This document shows, in pieces, positions 1 to 5,741 of a DNA stretch of 6,824 bases (position 1 is its first letter; each line of letters begins with the position of its first letter). The translations under genes were made by a program, and so were the position numbers. The stretch lies in contig MGRR01000040.1 in NCBI GenBank assembly GCA_001798265.1, positions 1-6,824 of the forward strand. The letters run 5' to 3'. Origin of the DNA: Deltaproteobacteria bacterium RIFCSPHIGHO2_12_FULL_43_9. Lineage in GTDB: Bacteria > Bdellovibrionota > O2-12-FULL-43-9. The notes under the pieces were generated by a model, which worked only from the letters and a program-made list of their open reading frames with translations, was not told the origin of the DNA and ran no database searches.

Positions 1-31
1 AGCGTCATTCCTTCGATGCTCAGGACAGGCT

Positions 32-92
32 CTGAGCCGAAGGCGAAGGATCTCTTCACAATTTAGCAGGAGATCCTTCGCCTTCGGCTCAG
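32..92. repeat. Long perfect hairpin repeat (palindromic intergenic element)
   Basis: Bases 32-54 and 70-92 are perfect reverse complements (23 bp) around a 15-base spacer. The arm core is GAGCCGAAGGCGAAGGATCT. A smaller overlapping stem, GCTCAG (18-23) with CTGAGC (32-37), would compete with the left arm. The element probably extends left, because sequence outside the arms (CTCAGGACAGG and CTCAGGATGTC) is still loosely related. The arm sequence resembles dispersed REP-like repeats of many Gram-negative genomes. It could work as a terminator or mRNA stabiliser for a gene left of the window, but there is no T-tract after the stem. Confidence 0.8.
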
Positions 93-94
93 GA

Positions 95-337
95 TGTCTA
101 TGAAAAAGAAAGTCAAGAGTAAACCTATCCCACCCCCCGTAGCAAAGTTTTTTCTTGGCTTGGAGGACTCCATTACATTGAGCCTGTGGGTTTCGTTTGC
201 TCATTTTCTTCTTCCGCTTTATTACCTTTCATTATCTTTTAGGTATTCCGAATGCGTCTATCTGAGTCAGCCGGCTTGAACCGGTGCTATGATAATTTCA
301 GGAATATGGTGGGGGCTAACCGACGAAAAAAGCAACT
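95..337. other. Intergenic stretch, no gene recognised
   Basis: No convincing coding region is visible. A plus-strand open frame from 94 to 279 begins inside the hairpin repeat, lacks a ribosome binding site and has a protein sequence that matches no family I recognise. Bases 271-310 (an ACCGGTGCTATGAT segment followed by TTCAGGAAT) loosely repeat sequence found again at 338-357 beside the insertion sequence, so this part may be a target-like or element-end sequence. Confidence 0.55.
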
Positions 338-351
338 AAGTGCTATCATCC
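338..351 (+). repeat. Subterminal inverted repeat of the insertion sequence, left copy
   Basis: AAGTGCTATCATCC is the reverse complement of bases 1477-1490 with one mismatch. It lies 72 bases beyond the transposase stop codon, so it is on the element's downstream side. Confidence 0.65.
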
Positions 352-373
352 TGAATGAGTCCGCTCCACCCCT

Positions 374-420
374 GTAGGTAATTTAATCGCTTCAACTTTT
401 TTTGAGCTTTAACGACCTAC
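374..420 (-). ncRNA. Structured segment after the transposase stop, candidate part of a bridge/seeker RNA
   Basis: Read on the minus strand, this segment starts three bases after the transposase stop codon and can fold into one long interrupted hairpin: GTAGGT pairs with ACCTAC at the base, TTAA with TTAA in the middle, and GCTCAA with TTGAAGC (one bulged A) around an A-rich loop. In the IS1111 branch the guide RNA (seeker or bridge RNA) is known to be encoded between the transposase gene and the adjacent element end, which is where this lies. The assignment rests on position and foldability only. A terminator for the transposase mRNA is a plausible alternative. The gap to the inverted repeat is only about 70 bases, which is short for a full guide RNA. 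Confidence 0.3.
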
Positions 421-423
421 GGC

Positions 424-1428
424 CTAATTATTTTTAAAAATATTATCTTTAAACACTCCTAAATTTAATTGGTTATAGTGCTTTTTGCACTTCATCACAC
501 CAAACACAGTAATTGCTATTTTACGCGTTACCGCGTGCCTGGCGTTTCTCTCAGAATAATTCCTGGTTTTCATTAACCACAAATAATAATCACGATACTC
601 ATTCTCGTTTTTTACTGCACTTAATGATGCTGTTTTAAAAACTGATTTTAGATCTTTACGATGACGAGCTAGTTTCTCACCGTAGCTTCGCCCACCACTC
701 ATTCTACTTAACTTTACTAATCCACAGTATGAGAGAAAATTATTTCGATGTGGAAAACGATCCATGTTTACTACAATAGATGCAACCTTAACGGCACCTA
801 TTGGGCCTATGCCTGGAATCTCATCTATTAGGCGAACTATAGAATGCTTCTTAACAATCTTTTCAAATTCTTTTTCTAGAGCCTCCTTCTCTTCCTCATA
901 TAACTCTATTCTTTTCCCAATACTGGTTAGAACTATATTTCCAAAAGTAGAACTAGCTTTGACGTCTATATCAGGCTTTCCTTCAGCTCTAAAGATTGCT
1001 GAACGCTGGTTTTTGAGTCTAACGCCTTCTTGAACCAAATCGTTGTATCCACTCACGAGTTTTCGGATCTCAACAAATACTTCCCCGCTGTGGTAAACAG
1101 GTTTCAGAAGATTCGCTCTTAGAAGGTGCACTAACTTAATTGAATCAATTTTATCTGTCTTCGCACCTTCGCTTAACAACTTGTTGCGATATGGATCACA
1201 AACTAAAATCTCATCCACTGACCCCTTAAGCTCCGTATAAAGCCATTGAGCCGTTGTGGTCTCTTCAAACGTCAAAATCTTACTGCCTCTTAAATTATCC
1301 AAATAAAACCTCAAATCCTCTACGCTTGACCTGGTTTCGTTACAATGAATTCGTTCACTTTCCTTTGATAATCTTGCAACTGCCATATTTGAATTTGCCC
1401 AATCTAATGCTATATAATTGTCGTACAT
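424..1428 (-). CDS. IS110/IS1111-family DEDD transposase
   Basis: This is an apparently intact 334-residue transposase of the family that moves circular insertion-sequence intermediates using an RuvC-like DEDD domain and a guide RNA. The N-terminal RuvC-like part shows the acidic residues D9 (IALDWA), E55/E56 (LTFEET) and D92/D95 (KTDKID). A charged coiled-coil-like stretch covers about 172-195. The C-terminal domain starts with a helix-hairpin-helix motif, PGIGPIGA (205-212), and contains YCGLV and SGGRSYG, where S244 is the likely serine nucleophile described for this family. I chose the ATG at 1428 because AAGGAGACC lies eight bases upstream and the protein then begins MYDNYIALDW as family members do. 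A frame opening at 1476 would add 16 unrelated residues. The usual family length is 320-350 residues, with no frameshift visible. The gene runs against all its neighbours, as expected for an inserted element. Confidence 0.93.
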   Translation of the reverse strand: MYDNYIALDWANSNMAVARLSKESERIHCNETRSSVEDLRFYLDNLRGSKILTFEETTTAQWLYTELKGSVDEILVCDPYRNKLLSEGAKTDKIDSIKLVHLLRANLLKPVYHSGEVFVEIRKLVSGYNDLVQEGVRLKNQRSAIFRAEGKPDIDVKASSTFGNIVLTSIGKRIELYEEEKEALEKEFEKIVKKHSIVRLIDEIPGIGPIGAVKVASIVVNMDRFPHRNNFLSYCGLVKLSRMSGGRSYGEKLARHRKDLKSVFKTASLSAVKNENEYRDYYLWLMKTRNYSERNARHAVTRKIAITVFGVMKCKKHYNQLNLGVFKDNIFKNN

Positions 1429-1433
1429 GTACG

Positions 1434-1516
1434 GGTCTCCTTTGCAAAGATGACTCAAATTTAATCCATAAAACATGGATTATAGCACTTGCTTACCGGT
1501 TCGCCGGAAGGAGACC
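1434..1516 (-). promoter_or_regulatory. Transposase leader with sequestered Shine-Dalgarno
   Basis: On the minus strand GGTCTCCTT (1516 to 1508) precedes AAGGAGACC (1442 to 1434), the transposase Shine-Dalgarno, and the two are perfectly complementary over nine bases. Between them sits a perfect 8-bp hairpin, TAATCCAT / ATGGATTA (1462-1469 with 1475-1482, loop of five), plus a small CCGG-paired stem near 1496-1507. An RNA reading in from outside the element could therefore hide the ribosome binding site, a common way for insertion sequences to limit transposase synthesis. Alternatively the fold belongs to a guide RNA encoded in the leader, as in the IS110 branch. The pairing is seen; the function is inferred. 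Confidence 0.45.
1477..1490 (+). repeat. Subterminal inverted repeat of the insertion sequence, right copy
   Basis: GGATTATAGCACTT pairs with the left copy at 338-351 (13 of 14). It is 48 bases upstream of the transposase start, on the element's promoter side, and overlaps one arm of the leader hairpin. Confidence 0.65.
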
Positions 1517-1815
1517 GCTTTTTCATATTACCGACGATAGTCAGGTTCCACTAAATTCGGGAAAGACCCACAGAATAAACCCATGTAATCTTTTCCAATT
1601 GCCAAAACCAAAAATCTAGATTAGTGTCGACTCCGTTTTAGGTGTTTTATATGTTTAGGATCAGAAATCTTTATCCCATCACAGTGTCGAAAATTGCCAC
1701 TATTGGGGTATCTTCTGTAAGTGATAATTCACTAGTAATTTCAGCTAATAACGCCATAATATGCTACGCGCAAACAGCCACTCAGCATAAAAGTATTATT
1801 GGAACTATACGCCGC

Positions 1816-1844
1816 TTGACATCCTATCTGATCTGGGATCAAGT
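1816..1844 (+). promoter_or_regulatory. Weak candidate promoter for the lipoprotein gene
   Basis: TTGACA at 1816-1821 matches the sigma-70 -35 consensus exactly. At a 17-base spacing the -10 position reads TCAAGT, which matches only three of six. A transcript from here would carry the 1862-1923 hairpins in its leader. The assignment is weak. Confidence 0.2.
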
Positions 1845-1861
1845 TCTACAAATAGTGTGTG

Positions 1862-1923
1862 CCCTGAAATGTCACCATTATTTGGGATTTCAGGGGGTAG
1901 ATTATATGTATCTACCTGAAATC
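1862..1923 (+). promoter_or_regulatory. Mutually exclusive hairpins in the leader of the lipoprotein gene
   Basis: Bases 1886-1902 pair with 1910-1923 in a 14-bp stem (GATTTCAGG..TAGAT with ATCTACCTGAAATC) with a three-G bulge and a seven-base loop. The same left arm (ATTTCAGGG, 1887-1895) is also perfectly complementary to CCCTGAAAT at 1862-1870, so two alternative folds compete for one strand. There is no T-tract after the stronger stem, so a plain terminator is unlikely. The structure ends 65 bases before the lipoprotein start. It could be a leader switch, or simply part of a small palindromic repeat. Confidence 0.35.
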
Positions 1924-1988
1924 ACTGCCTTTTCAAACGGCCTAGCCTTTGCAGTAATACCCAAACAGAGAGAAAGGGAGAACTAAGA

Positions 1989-3224
1989 ATGAACACACTA
2001 GTATACATGCTAAATAGTCCTATGCCCTTCAAGAGAAAGGGGTTGCTAATCTCATGGCTAACCCTTGCCTCCATTCTCCTTTTTTCCTCTCTACTCCTCA
2101 CGGGGTGCGGTCAAGGTACCGACGACGAGGAGGATGAAGATGAGTTTAACTCCGAGGATATTCCGACAAATATAAGAAAATCTAAACAGCCGACCGCGAA
2201 GGATCTATTTGGGGGCCCCAGGGAGGCACAATCCGACGATCCATCGGGTAAGAACATAGTGAGGGAGACCCCAGCGCTAAAAGCGTGGAACAAGGCCGAA
2301 GAACTGATTGATTATTCCGAGCGCAATCCAGAATATCTAAACAAGGCCGCAAAATTATTAAAAACACTTTTAAAAACAGTTGAGAATGTCTCCAAGGCAG
2401 AGTGTCAAGGAAGCGTAAACGATAAGGATTTTATTCTAGGCCCATGTAATCAACATGCGGAGATTCTCTCCAAAATATCGCAGGTTTACTACTTTAAAGC
2501 TGAGCTGATTGAACCTGATGATGCTTTTCAAGACAAAATTGATCTATTTAAGAAAGGGATAGAGATAGCCGAGGAGGCAAAGGAATATAATAAACACAAC
2601 ATCGATGTTCAACTCTGGTACGCAAATAACAAGGGTGGATGGTTAAGTACCATGGACGCCTTGTACCCAGGAGACCCTGCCAAGTGGTACAACCTGTCAG
2701 AAGGAGAGATTAATGAACTCAGCAGTGCGCCCCGTAAAATTATAGGTGCCTTAAAATATGCCCTCTCCCTTGGACGCAGATCCGGAGATTCAGACTGTAT
2801 ATCCAATAATGAAGATAAAGATGACCTTGGAGAGGTTTATGTATCACTAGGCCACGCTTATCATAAGCTTCCAACCGACATGATCGGTTTTGCCAGCAAA
2901 GAGGATAAACTTACAGAGGCTAAAAACTGCTTGAGAAAAGCAGATGCGCTCGCGGCTGGCAAAGTGGATAAAACTTCATATGCCGTACATGGTAACAAGC
3001 TTCAGATGCCAAAATTTTATCTATTCGCACTCTACAGCGATGATGAGAAGGGGACATTCAGCATACCCCATGCTAAACATTACGCCAAAAATGTTAAAAG
3101 GATCATCCTAAACAAGAATTTCAGAAGGAAATACCCCACAACAACCCGCCGGGAGATGAATGGAACTGCAGCGGAGAAGCATAAGGATGGAATCTTAACG
3201 TTTGAACAACAGTATGGGCAATAA
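1989..3224 (+). CDS. Predicted lipoprotein with TPR/TatT-like helical region (first paralogue)
   Basis: A 411-residue predicted lipoprotein, anchored to a membrane through C40. The N terminus has a basic KRK stretch, a hydrophobic segment (about 19-37) and the lipobox LTGC. It continues as a very acidic linker (DDEEDEDE, 45-52) and an IP...KDLF segment (58-74). From about 95 it is mostly helical: a cysteine pair C139/C153 followed by NQHAEILSKIS, then LWYANNKGGWLSTM (209-222), LGHAYHKLP (287-295) and a terminal PKFYLFALY (341-349). The aromatic-glycine motif and the LGxxYHKxP motif recall TatT lipoproteins (TRAP-transporter-associated, TPR-like), but the match is loose and no transporter gene is present in the window. 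The start at 1989 is supported by GGGAG eight bases upstream; the ATG at 2022 would give a more usual signal-peptide length but lacks a ribosome binding site. The next gene encodes its diverged paralogue. The specific function is unknown. Confidence 0.85.
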   Translation: MNTLVYMLNSPMPFKRKGLLISWLTLASILLFSSLLLTGCGQGTDDEEDEDEFNSEDIPTNIRKSKQPTAKDLFGGPREAQSDDPSGKNIVRETPALKAWNKAEELIDYSERNPEYLNKAAKLLKTLLKTVENVSKAECQGSVNDKDFILGPCNQHAEILSKISQVYYFKAELIEPDDAFQDKIDLFKKGIEIAEEAKEYNKHNIDVQLWYANNKGGWLSTMDALYPGDPAKWYNLSEGEINELSSAPRKIIGALKYALSLGRRSGDSDCISNNEDKDDLGEVYVSLGHAYHKLPTDMIGFASKEDKLTEAKNCLRKADALAAGKVDKTSYAVHGNKLQMPKFYLFALYSDDEKGTFSIPHAKHYAKNVKRIILNKNFRRKYPTTTRREMNGTAAEKHKDGILTFEQQYGQ

Positions 3225-3284
3225 AACGACATAAATTGTCAGTTTTCACGTTTAATCTTATGCCTGATTTGGCTTAACCCTTTG

Positions 3285-3328
3285 AAAAACCTGATTTCCC
3301 AATAAGGCCTGCTATTTGCAGGTTTTTT
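3285..3328 (+). terminator. Intrinsic terminator after the first lipoprotein gene
   Basis: CCTGC (3308-3312) and GCAGG (3318-3322) form a short stem with a TATTT loop, followed directly by six Ts (3323-3328). A longer alternative stem pairs AAAAACCTG (3285-3293) with CAGGTTTTT (3319-3327), using the same GCAGG arm and T-tract. The flanking A- and T-tracts would suit termination in both directions. It lies 61-104 bases past the stop codon and suggests that the two paralogues are at least partly transcribed separately. Confidence 0.65.
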
Positions 3329-3369
3329 AGCTACTAAAGGGAGAAGTAGGCTGTTTCAGGCGTGCGGGC

Positions 3370-4422
3370 ATGATAAAGCCAGGTTTCATAAGGATTAACC
3401 TCTTTCTATTAATCCTCTCTCTCTCTACACTATTACTCTTCTCAGGTGGTTGTGGGGAGAAGGGAGAAGAAGAGACCATAGGCATAGAAGAGATAGGCTC
3501 TGAGTATATTCCTCCTCACGCCCAAGATGCGTCTAATACCCCTTTAAAGGATCTATTTTCAGATAGTAGTCAGAAGAGTGCTACAAAAACCAGCACTATG
3601 GGAGAAGAGGGCTGGATTATAAAAAATATAAATAGGATCGAAGAGATAATAATTAACAGAGAGGTAAGCCCTGATGAGCTTGAAAGGGGCGTTCAATTAA
3701 CCTACGAAATTATTAATTCTTTGCCAACTGCAAATACCCATAAATGTTATATTGGTAGCGGCAGAAAATCTTTGAATCCGAGGGGGTTATGTAATAAATA
3801 CGCCAGACTCTTTTCCAAGATTTCGGAGCTAAGGTATTTCCAGGGTGACGTACTTTCTTTGGATGATCTTAAAACAAGGATTTACTATTTTGATCTGGGT
3901 AAAAAGAGTGGTTCAACCTCGCTTGAATACAACCAAAACCTGGTGGATGGACTCTTCTGGGCAGCAACAAATCTCGGCTCATGGGTTAGCAGCATGCATC
4001 AGCAATACAAGTATAATATTTTCAAATTGATTGAAAATAACCGTGCGCTTACAAAAACACCTGCCCTGGTGGAGGCGATGCTTCATAGGGCCCGTAGGAT
4101 ATATTCAATATACAGGGGTGGCGCAATATATATGGCCCTCGGAAGGCTCTATCATAAAGTACCGGAGAAATATCTCGAAATTGAAAGTGGCCCTCTACCT
4201 GCTGAAAAATATTTAAGAAGGGTCAATAAAATCCGCAAAGATAAACATCACCTACCCCACTACTATCTATTCATGTTTTATAAGGATAATGACAATGTTG
4301 ATGGGGCATTAAGGGAGGCCAAATGGCTTCTCGGAAATCTGAAAAAAGTGGATTTTGTGAAACAGTTTCCTATTTATGCCCAAAGGGAATATGACTCTGT
4401 CATGGAATTCATGAATAGATAA
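3370..4422 (+). CDS. Predicted lipoprotein with TPR/TatT-like helical region (second paralogue)
   Basis: A 350-residue protein similar in layout and motifs to the preceding gene product, so probably a tandem duplicate that has diverged. The hydrophobic segment (about 7-24) leads to FSGGC, a less typical lipobox with C28 as the likely lipidated residue, then an acidic linker and IP...KDLF (47-63). The helical part carries the cysteine pair C126/C141 followed by NKYARLFSKIS, then LFWAATNLGSWVSSM (195-209), LGRLYHKVP (257-265) and LPHYYLFMFYKDN (295-307). The LFWAATNLGSW motif, LGRLYxxxP and the following paired helices are the best argument for a TatT-like (TRAP-transporter-associated TPR) fold. 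It lacks the insertions that make the first copy longer. The start has only a poor ribosome binding site (GCGGGC directly upstream), but no other in-frame start fits before the signal peptide. Its role is unknown beyond envelope location. Confidence 0.83.
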   Translation: MIKPGFIRINLFLLILSLSTLLLFSGGCGEKGEEETIGIEEIGSEYIPPHAQDASNTPLKDLFSDSSQKSATKTSTMGEEGWIIKNINRIEEIIINREVSPDELERGVQLTYEIINSLPTANTHKCYIGSGRKSLNPRGLCNKYARLFSKISELRYFQGDVLSLDDLKTRIYYFDLGKKSGSTSLEYNQNLVDGLFWAATNLGSWVSSMHQQYKYNIFKLIENNRALTKTPALVEAMLHRARRIYSIYRGGAIYMALGRLYHKVPEKYLEIESGPLPAEKYLRRVNKIRKDKHHLPHYYLFMFYKDNDNVDGALREAKWLLGNLKKVDFVKQFPIYAQREYDSVMEFMNR

Positions 4423-4490
4423 CAATATTATCCATAGCCATGCTATAGGAGTTGCAGTTTGTATTCCTTAGATGCTAGCAAATACAGATC

Positions 4491-5480
4491 ATGAGTCTCA
4501 TGGATATGTTTCATAAGGTTAATACGCCCCTATTCTTGGCACCCCAGGTTGGCGTAACTGAGTCCCCTTTCAGAAGGATCTGCAGAAAGTTTGGAGCAGA
4601 TGTTGTTCTCACGGAATTTGTGAGCGCGGATAGGATATGCCGGGGACACAGGGATATTCGTACATTAAAATTTAATGAGGATGAGAGACCAATCGGTGCT
4701 CAAATCTTTGGATCAGATCCAAAGATCATGGTTGAGGCCGCAACATGGATTGAGCATAACCTATCTCCGGACTTTATAGACATCAATTTCGGATGCCCAA
4801 GTAAAACAGTAGTCAAATCAAACGGTGGCTCAGCCTGCCTAAGAGATCTAACTTTAGTCGAAAACATTATAAAATCTGTAGTTCAAGCAATCTCACTGCC
4901 GGTAACTGTAAAAATAAGAAGTGGCTGGGACGAAAGCTCAAGGGATCCGGTGGGAATCGCGCTTCGCTGCCAGGAGGCCGGGGCAAAGTTCCTGACCCTG
5001 CATGCACGAAGCAGGTCGCAAAGATTCGGCGGTAAGGCAGACTGGGATGAAATCGCAAAGGTGGTGGAAAATCTGGAAATACCTGTAATTGGGAATGGTG
5101 ATGTTAAGAGCGGAGAAGATGCAGTTAAAATGAAAAGGGATACAAATTGCGCTGGAATTATGATCGCAAGGGGGAGTCATGGAAACCCCTGGATTTTCCG
5201 GGAGGCCAGGGCCGCACTGGATGGAACTCCTTTGCCCCTAATTCCAACAGTCAAGGATAAATATGATACCCTGGAAAAACATATTAATTACGCCCTCGAA
5301 TTCAGGGAAGATGAGGCAATAACAATGCGTCATATTAAAAAACATCTCTGCTGGTACACAGCCGGGATCAGAAATGGAAAGAGGGTTAGGGAGGAACTAA
5401 ATACTATACACTCTCTTTCTACCGCGCGTGAAAAACTAAAATATTTTTTTGAAAGAGAGCTAGGGTCCTCCCCAAAATAA
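4491..5480 (+). CDS. dusB: tRNA-dihydrouridine synthase, DusB type
   Basis: An FMN-dependent enzyme that reduces uridine to dihydrouridine in the D-loop of tRNA, acting in the cytoplasm with NAD(P)H. The 329-residue length is normal for the family. The TIM-barrel part shows LAPQVGVTESPFR (16-28, usually APMAGVTD..FR), TEFVSADR (41-48), GAQIFGSDP (69-77), DINFGCP (97-103) with the catalytic C102, VKIRSGW (140-146), H171, QRFGGKADW (177-185), IGNGDV (200-205) and ARGSHGNPW (226-234), which bind FMN. A C-terminal helical domain with RHIKKHLCWYTAG (280-292) binds tRNA. The start ATG at 4491 follows an in-frame stop at 4476-4478 and has no good Shine-Dalgarno; ATGs at 4500 and 4506 are alternatives. 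The last six codons (LGSSPK) and the first T of the stop lie inside the left arm of a palindromic element that begins at 5461, so the C terminus was probably remodelled by it. The DusB assignment over other Dus classes is from overall similarity. Confidence 0.93.
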   Translation: MSLMDMFHKVNTPLFLAPQVGVTESPFRRICRKFGADVVLTEFVSADRICRGHRDIRTLKFNEDERPIGAQIFGSDPKIMVEAATWIEHNLSPDFIDINFGCPSKTVVKSNGGSACLRDLTLVENIIKSVVQAISLPVTVKIRSGWDESSRDPVGIALRCQEAGAKFLTLHARSRSQRFGGKADWDEIAKVVENLEIPVIGNGDVKSGEDAVKMKRDTNCAGIMIARGSHGNPWIFREARAALDGTPLPLIPTVKDKYDTLEKHINYALEFREDEAITMRHIKKHLCWYTAGIRNGKRVREELNTIHSLSTAREKLKYFFERELGSSPK

Positions 5481-5489
5481 AGTGGGTAG

Positions 5490-5603
5490 TAGATCGTTTC
5501 ATAAGTTTTGCGTATTTTTGTCATCCCGACGAAAGTCGGGATCTAGCGCGAGTTTTATAGATTCCGGCTTTCGCCGGAATGACAAAACTCATGAAACGAT
5601 CTA
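5490..5603. repeat. Nested palindromic element with two GAAA/TTTC hairpins
   Basis: The ends TAGATCGTTTCAT (5490-5502) and ATGAAACGATCTA (5591-5603) are perfect inverted repeats, continued after one mismatch by AGTTTTG (5504-5510) with CAAAACT (5583-5589). Inside are two hairpins: ATCCCGAC-GAAA-GTCGGGAT (5523-5542) and ATTCCGGC-TTTC-GCCGGAAT (5561-5580). As 25-base units (5520-5544 and 5559-5583) they are inverted copies of each other that differ at four positions, which form two compensating base pairs. The unit resembles dispersed intergenic repeats of many Gram-negative genomes. It interrupts the left arm of the larger palindrome, so it was inserted later. GTAGT occurs on both sides (5486-5490 and 5604-5608). 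Confidence 0.75.
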
Positions 5604-5652
5604 GTAGTTTTTGCGCGGCGGATTTTGAATCAGGCCAAGACGGGAGGACGAA

Positions 5653-5675
5653 ACGCTAGCAAGCGGCGCTAACGT
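5653..5675. repeat. Central hairpin of the large palindromic element
   Basis: ACGCTAGC (5653-5660) pairs with GCTAACGT (5668-5675) at seven of eight positions around a seven-base loop. The octamer GAGGACGA occurs on both sides of it, at 5645-5652 and 5676-5683, as a direct repeat. The hairpin forms the tip of the 5461-5747 palindrome. Confidence 0.5.
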
Positions 5676-5734
5676 GAGGACGACCAACGAAGGCATGATT
5701 CAAAAGACCAAGCAAAAACTGCTTAGGTTCTTTT

Positions 5735-5741
5735 GGGGAGG
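5735..5741 (+). promoter_or_regulatory. Shine-Dalgarno of the aldehyde dehydrogenase, located in the palindrome arm
   Basis: GGGGAGG lies six bases before the ATG at 5748, a strong and well-spaced ribosome binding site. It is inside the right terminal repeat, whose complement (containing CCTCCCC, 5467-5473) is at the end of the dus gene, so a transcript reading through from dus could pair the two and mask the site. Confidence 0.75.

Larger units (their letters stand above)
338..1490 (-). mobile_element. IS110/IS1111-family insertion sequence (minimal extent between inverted repeats)
   Basis: The element is defined by an intact DEDD transposase on the minus strand and by an inverted repeat just outside it: AAGTGCTATCATCC at 338-351 and GGATTATAGCACTT at 1477-1490, matching at 13 of 14 positions. 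Weaker matches continue outward on both sides (AGCAA at 331-335 with TTGCT at 1489-1493; AACCG at 318-322 with CGGTT at 1497-1501). Subterminal inverted repeats are typical of the IS1111 branch, whereas classical IS110 elements lack clear ones. The true ends cannot be fixed from one copy, since this family makes no target duplication; they probably lie 0-40 bases outside these repeats. Inside are the transposase, a structured stretch after its stop codon, and a structured leader before its start. Confidence 0.75.
1517..1988. other. Gene-poor stretch between the insertion sequence and the first lipoprotein gene
   Basis: About 470 bases without a gene I can support. An open frame at 1642-1986 starts with GTG, has no ribosome binding site, and encodes a sequence of no recognisable family or domain. 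It ends three bases before the lipoprotein start, over the Shine-Dalgarno of that gene. The stretch holds a possible weak promoter around 1816 and a cluster of competing hairpins at 1862-1923. It may contain the remainder of the insertion-sequence end. Confidence 0.5.

Noticed and set aside
94..279. Plus-strand open frame of 61 residues
   Set aside because: It starts inside a hairpin repeat, lacks a ribosome binding site and has no recognisable domain.
764..1619. Two plus-strand open frames opposite the transposase (764-1033 and 1254-1619)
   Set aside because: They are antisense to a well-supported transposase gene and have no recognisable content.
1642..1986. Plus-strand open frame of 114 residues before the first lipoprotein gene
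   Set aside because: It has a GTG start without a ribosome binding site and no family resemblance. It runs through the competing hairpins and ends over the Shine-Dalgarno of the next gene, so most likely it is a chance frame.
3225..3284. Promoter for the second lipoprotein gene (TTGTCA near 3236)
   Set aside because: The matching -10 position is poor, and the site lies before the terminator at 3285-3328, so it would not serve the downstream gene well.
1989..4422. TRAP transporter operon suggested by the TatT-like lipoproteins
   Set aside because: No DctP, DctQ or DctM homologue is present, and the TatT resemblance rests on motifs alone.
5520..5583. Possible CRISPR array or transcription terminator in the dus-dehydrogenase gap
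   Set aside because: There are only two units, they are inverted relative to each other, and there is no regular spacer series, so it is not a CRISPR array. No T-tract follows either stem, so it is not a standard terminator.
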